This document shows, one piece after another, positions 61,236 to 64,000 of a DNA stretch of 64,000 nt. This DNA is from Petrolisthes cinctipes. Lineage: Eukaryota > Arthropoda > Malacostraca > Decapoda > Porcellanidae. A program made the position numbers and the translations under genes. Every line of letters begins with the position of its first letter. Within the stretch, counting starts at the first letter, position 1. Location of the stretch: contig JAWQEG010003694.1 in the NCBI GenBank assembly GCA_033782935.1, positions 186,001 through 250,000 on the forward strand, given 5' to 3'. The notes beneath the pieces were generated by a model. It was not told where the DNA came from and ran no database searches. It worked only from the letters and a program-made list of their open reading frames with translations.

Positions 61236-62108
61236 CTTGTTAGTGGGTGAGCGGCATGTTATTAGTCAAGGACTGGCAGAATGGATGTTGTTGTTACATC
61301 ACTCATCTGGTTACTGGTAAGCATTAGTCTGCAACACTGTTATTAGTATGTACTGTACAAATAACTAACATATACTGTAATTTACATACTGTATAATGTA
61401 ACTACAACTTATTCATAGAATCTGTCACTGCATGGGATACTGTGTAATGGTGATATTTTGCTGTACAGTATATAAAAAAATATGTCCTGCCTTACTTTAG
61501 GAAAACTTTTTCATCTCACATTTTTTAAATGTCATCCTCCTCTGTGAATCTTGGAAGCTACAAGTACAGTATTACACTAGGCCTAGATATTGTTGTTATT
61601 ATTTCTAGTGACATACATTTATTCTCTGCAAGCAAAATATTACAGCATTCCCCCCATACACTGAAATATTGCACTTTAATTGTGTAGGGTGGAGAAATCC
61701 TAAGACACTATTCCTCATCATACATACAGTACACATAAAGTACTGTATTCACAAGGAATGTTGATGTGACAACCTCATTATCCATCACAAGTGGTTGCCT
61801 ACATATCAAACACTGCAAGTATGGTGTATACAGCCTCTTGGGGTGGGTAAGCCTCTCCAAACAGTCTTCAGGCGCAGTTGACTGGAAATCTTGTAGGATT
61901 CAAGGAAATATCTATTCTACATAAAACACAGGAGTTATTCTTCTCCGGTCCTTGTCTTGTCATCCACTGATAAGGTATTCTCCAAAGGAACTAGATTACA
62001 GTAGAACTGACAGATTACAGTACTTTACAAGTTATACAAATATTTCTATCCTACTTCACATATCTGGTTATTGTGCAAATACACAACCAAGAATACATTA
62101 TAACTAAC
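61236..62108 (-). other. intron, no recognisable feature
   Basis: AT-rich intron containing several TACTGTA/TACAGTA words. I see no exon, gene or repeat in it. Confidence 0.6.
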
Positions 62109-62238
62109 CTTGACAAGCCCCATACATATCATAGGGGTCACCCACAAAGCCTGGTGGACAAGCACAGGTGAAGTTGTTGATTCCATCCACACACACAGCG
62201 TTGGCAGCACAGGGACTGCGCTCACACTCGTTGATATC
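62109..62238 (-). CDS. dpy: dumpy exon 2: single cbEGF (phase 0 in, phase 1 out)
   Basis: 130 nt, acceptor GGACTTTACAG and donor GTTAGTTA. It encodes [41 protein letters not shown] is a sequon. Confidence 0.9.
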
Positions 62239-63149
62239 CTGTAAAGTCCATGAAAATAGTTGTATAAAAATATGACACCAAAGACACTGGTAGCTACAGT
62301 ACCCTGTCCCCAGTAGCCATGTTTTCAGGGGAATGGTTTTAGCCTTTTTGTAAAATGCACACTTCATAACAAAACTGTAATGATAAATGTTTAGAGAAAT
62401 TAAGTAATTTTTTATGAGAGCTCTTTCTTCAATTTTATGTTGACTTTAGTCCTGCAGGTCAACATATTATACAGTATATCAGTATGCATTAAAAAGAGAG
62501 GGAGATAATTATATCTCGTTGCCAAACGAACCAACCTGACCTCATCTTACCTAACCTGAAACTTGACTACAATAATTCATGACCTCACCAGCCCAACATA
62601 CAAGTTCCCAAACTGAAGGTGACATCAACTCCTCCATACCCCTTAGTTAAGACTCCAATAATATTAAGAACGTAATATCTATAATGTTACTACAACCATG
62701 CATAGCTATTTCCCACTAATTTGTACAGCAGAGGGAGGAATTACAGTTACCAAAAGAAGTCCTAAGAACCTTTACCATTACCAAAGGCTATGATAGGCTG
62801 TATGTATCTCTCGTCATCCCCTCTCATGGTTACCCCCTTTTTATCTACCTAATAGCATTTTAACAACAACAATATGACCTTCCTTCACCTCCTCCTTCAC
62901 CACCACCCCAATACTGACTTCTTCATTTACCCCCTCCAATTCTAACCTCCCTCCTCTTCCTCCTCATTAACCCCTCCACCACAATACTGACCTACTCCTT
63001 CACCACCCCCTCCCTCCCCCCCCCAATTTCACTCCTCCTCAATACTAACCCTCTTCCTCCTCCTCCTCCACCCCCCCCCCTCCAATACTAACCTTCCTAC
63101 TTCACCACCACCCCAATACTGACATTCCCTCCCCCCCCCCAATACAGAC
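62239..63149 (-). other. intron with polypyrimidine minisatellite
   Basis: The part nearest the exon (62870-63148) is almost pure C/T on the plus strand. The remainder is ordinary AT-rich intron with nothing exon-like. Confidence 0.6.
62870..63148. repeat. degenerate C/T-rich minisatellite
   Basis: Recurring core CAATACTGAC or CAATACTAAC separated by 25-45 bp of CCTCC/CACC and runs of nine to eleven C, ending directly against the donor of the 63150-63284 exon. On the sense strand the intron therefore starts extremely G-rich. Confidence 0.7.
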
Positions 63150-63284
63150 CTGACATCCAGTACGCGAGTATGGGTCCCCCTGGTAACCCGTGGGACATTC
63201 ACAGTCATGACCACCTTCCAGGTTACGACACTTGGCTTGGGGGCCACAACTGTCACTTCGCAGGCACTCATCCAAATCAGCACA
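63150..63284 (-). CDS. dpy: dumpy exon 1 of the window: cbEGF (phase 0-0)
   Basis: 45 codons, acceptor TTTTTCCTCACAG and donor GTCTGTATT. It encodes CADLDECLRSDSCGPQAKC, HDCECPTGYQGDPY and RTGC. The leading Cys probably closes an EGF whose start lies in an exon upstream of the window, so this is not the true first exon. Confidence 0.88.
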
Positions 63285-63491
63285 CTGTGAGGAAAAAATG
63301 TACACAGGAATTATAATATGTAGTGAAAATGATATGACGATAAATGACTAAAAATTTGCAAAGTATAGCACGTACGGTTGGCCACAGGAATTCTTACACA
63401 TGCAGGCTATATGTAAAGAGAGGCCATTCATTATTGTGGAAGTACTGCAATGAATGGTCTACCAAGTGACTCAAGTGATTCCTAAATAACA

Positions 63492-63645
63492 AACCTAATA
63501 ATATTAATGTAGTATTGCAGTTACATAGTGTTACATTTCTGTCTACATGTTGTAAACCTTTAAAAACAACCTAATACTAATGTTGTGTTGTAGTTACAGT
63601 GTGTTACATTTTCTACCTACATGTTGTAAACTTTCGAAAACAGCA
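63492..63645. repeat. imperfect tandem duplication, ~75 bp x 2
   Basis: Both copies run AACCTAATA...ACTAATG, then AGTTACA, GTGTTACATTT and CTACATGTTGTAAAC. They differ by scattered substitutions and small indels. Confidence 0.75.
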
Positions 63646-63775
63646 GTGTGTGTGTGTATGAATTCTTGTGGCCAATGTAGTACAAATTAAGGTATTATTA
63701 CAGAATAACTGGGTTTTGGCTAGGATCGCGCAGAGTAGTTTGCCCAGGTTAGGTCCCGGTAGTCTCCTGTGGTCT

Positions 63776-63806
63776 AGGTTAGGTTAGGTCAGGTTAGGTC
63801 AGACTA
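63776..63806 (+). repeat. TTAGG-like patch
   Basis: Four to five degenerate copies of GGTTA/GGTCA (TAGGTTAGGTTAGGTCAGG...). TTAGG is the ancestral arthropod telomere repeat. This is only a short interstitial patch, but it is compatible with arthropod origin. Confidence 0.55.
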
Positions 63807-64000
63807 ATTTCCAAATTATGATTGTAAAACGGGGCATATCTCGAAAACGGGGCATCTCCGAGAGAAACACCATACATGAAAAGTATGTTAGAATGGTCAA
63901 AAATAGTGGGTAATGACACTAAAATATACGTGAACCCAGTTCTTCTGTAAATTTACCCAAATTAATCATATCCCTAGCGACCCTAAGTAAGGTACAAAAT

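Larger units (their letters stand above)
63285..64000 (-). other. intron sequence upstream of the first visible exon
   Basis: No Cys-rich open stretch or exon-like splice pair is visible. It holds an imperfect ~75-bp tandem duplication (63492-63566 and 63568-63645) and a TTAGG-like patch at 63776-63806. Confidence 0.6.

Noticed and set aside
63776..63806. Telomere or chromosome end
   Set aside because: Only a few degenerate GGTTA copies, with ordinary intron on both sides.

Overview
The window looks like arthropod nuclear DNA. A decapod crustacean is my best guess, inferred only from overall character: AT-rich introns full of microsatellites, palindromic TACTGTAC-type words, TTAGG-like patches, and one gene whose architecture is that of arthropod dumpy (dpy). 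I see no prokaryotic organisation, no rRNA or tRNA gene I can defend, and no second protein-coding gene.

The whole window is one minus-strand gene, open at both ends. I place 31 exons between 63284 and 1. Every junction has an AG acceptor and a GT donor, and the phases chain without a break from the first exon to the last. That gives 32,602 coding bases, about 10,867 codons. Reading 5' to 3' (right to left), 63.3-52.5 kb holds small exons with mostly one calcium-binding EGF domain each. From 51.9 to 40.4 kb come larger exons packed with EGF domains and 4-Cys DPY-type modules, including runs of exactly four DPY modules plus one EGF. From 36.7 to 24.6 kb there are further DPY/EGF exons and one Thr/Pro mucin-like exon (34101-35234). 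From 19728 to the window edge there is a single exon of at least 19.7 kb.

The giant exon is the highlight. It encodes a few hundred in-frame copies of an 11-residue unit (33 bp) and of the same unit extended to 19 residues (57 bp), interrupted by five 257-bp unique islands that look identical and one diverged relative at its 5' edge. Every spacing I measured (402, 369, 597, 663, 891, 948, 1005, 1062, 1233, 1302, 1398, 4563, 9918 bp) is a multiple of three. A higher-order repeat grows in exact 57-bp steps. The array appears free of Met, Cys and stop codons, is Thr/Pro-rich, and has Tyr, Lys, His and PG turns on a regular pitch. It corresponds in position and character to the PIGSFEAST region of dumpy, an elastic extracellular tension fibre linking epidermis or tendon cells to cuticle. 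The ZP domain and C-terminus expected downstream lie outside the window.

Introns carry mobile DNA: a 933-bp non-autonomous element with 23-bp inverted repeats and TA flanks, a 152-bp MITE with 25-bp inverted repeats, a probable tRNA-derived SINE, and two related small hairpins, plus several simple repeats.
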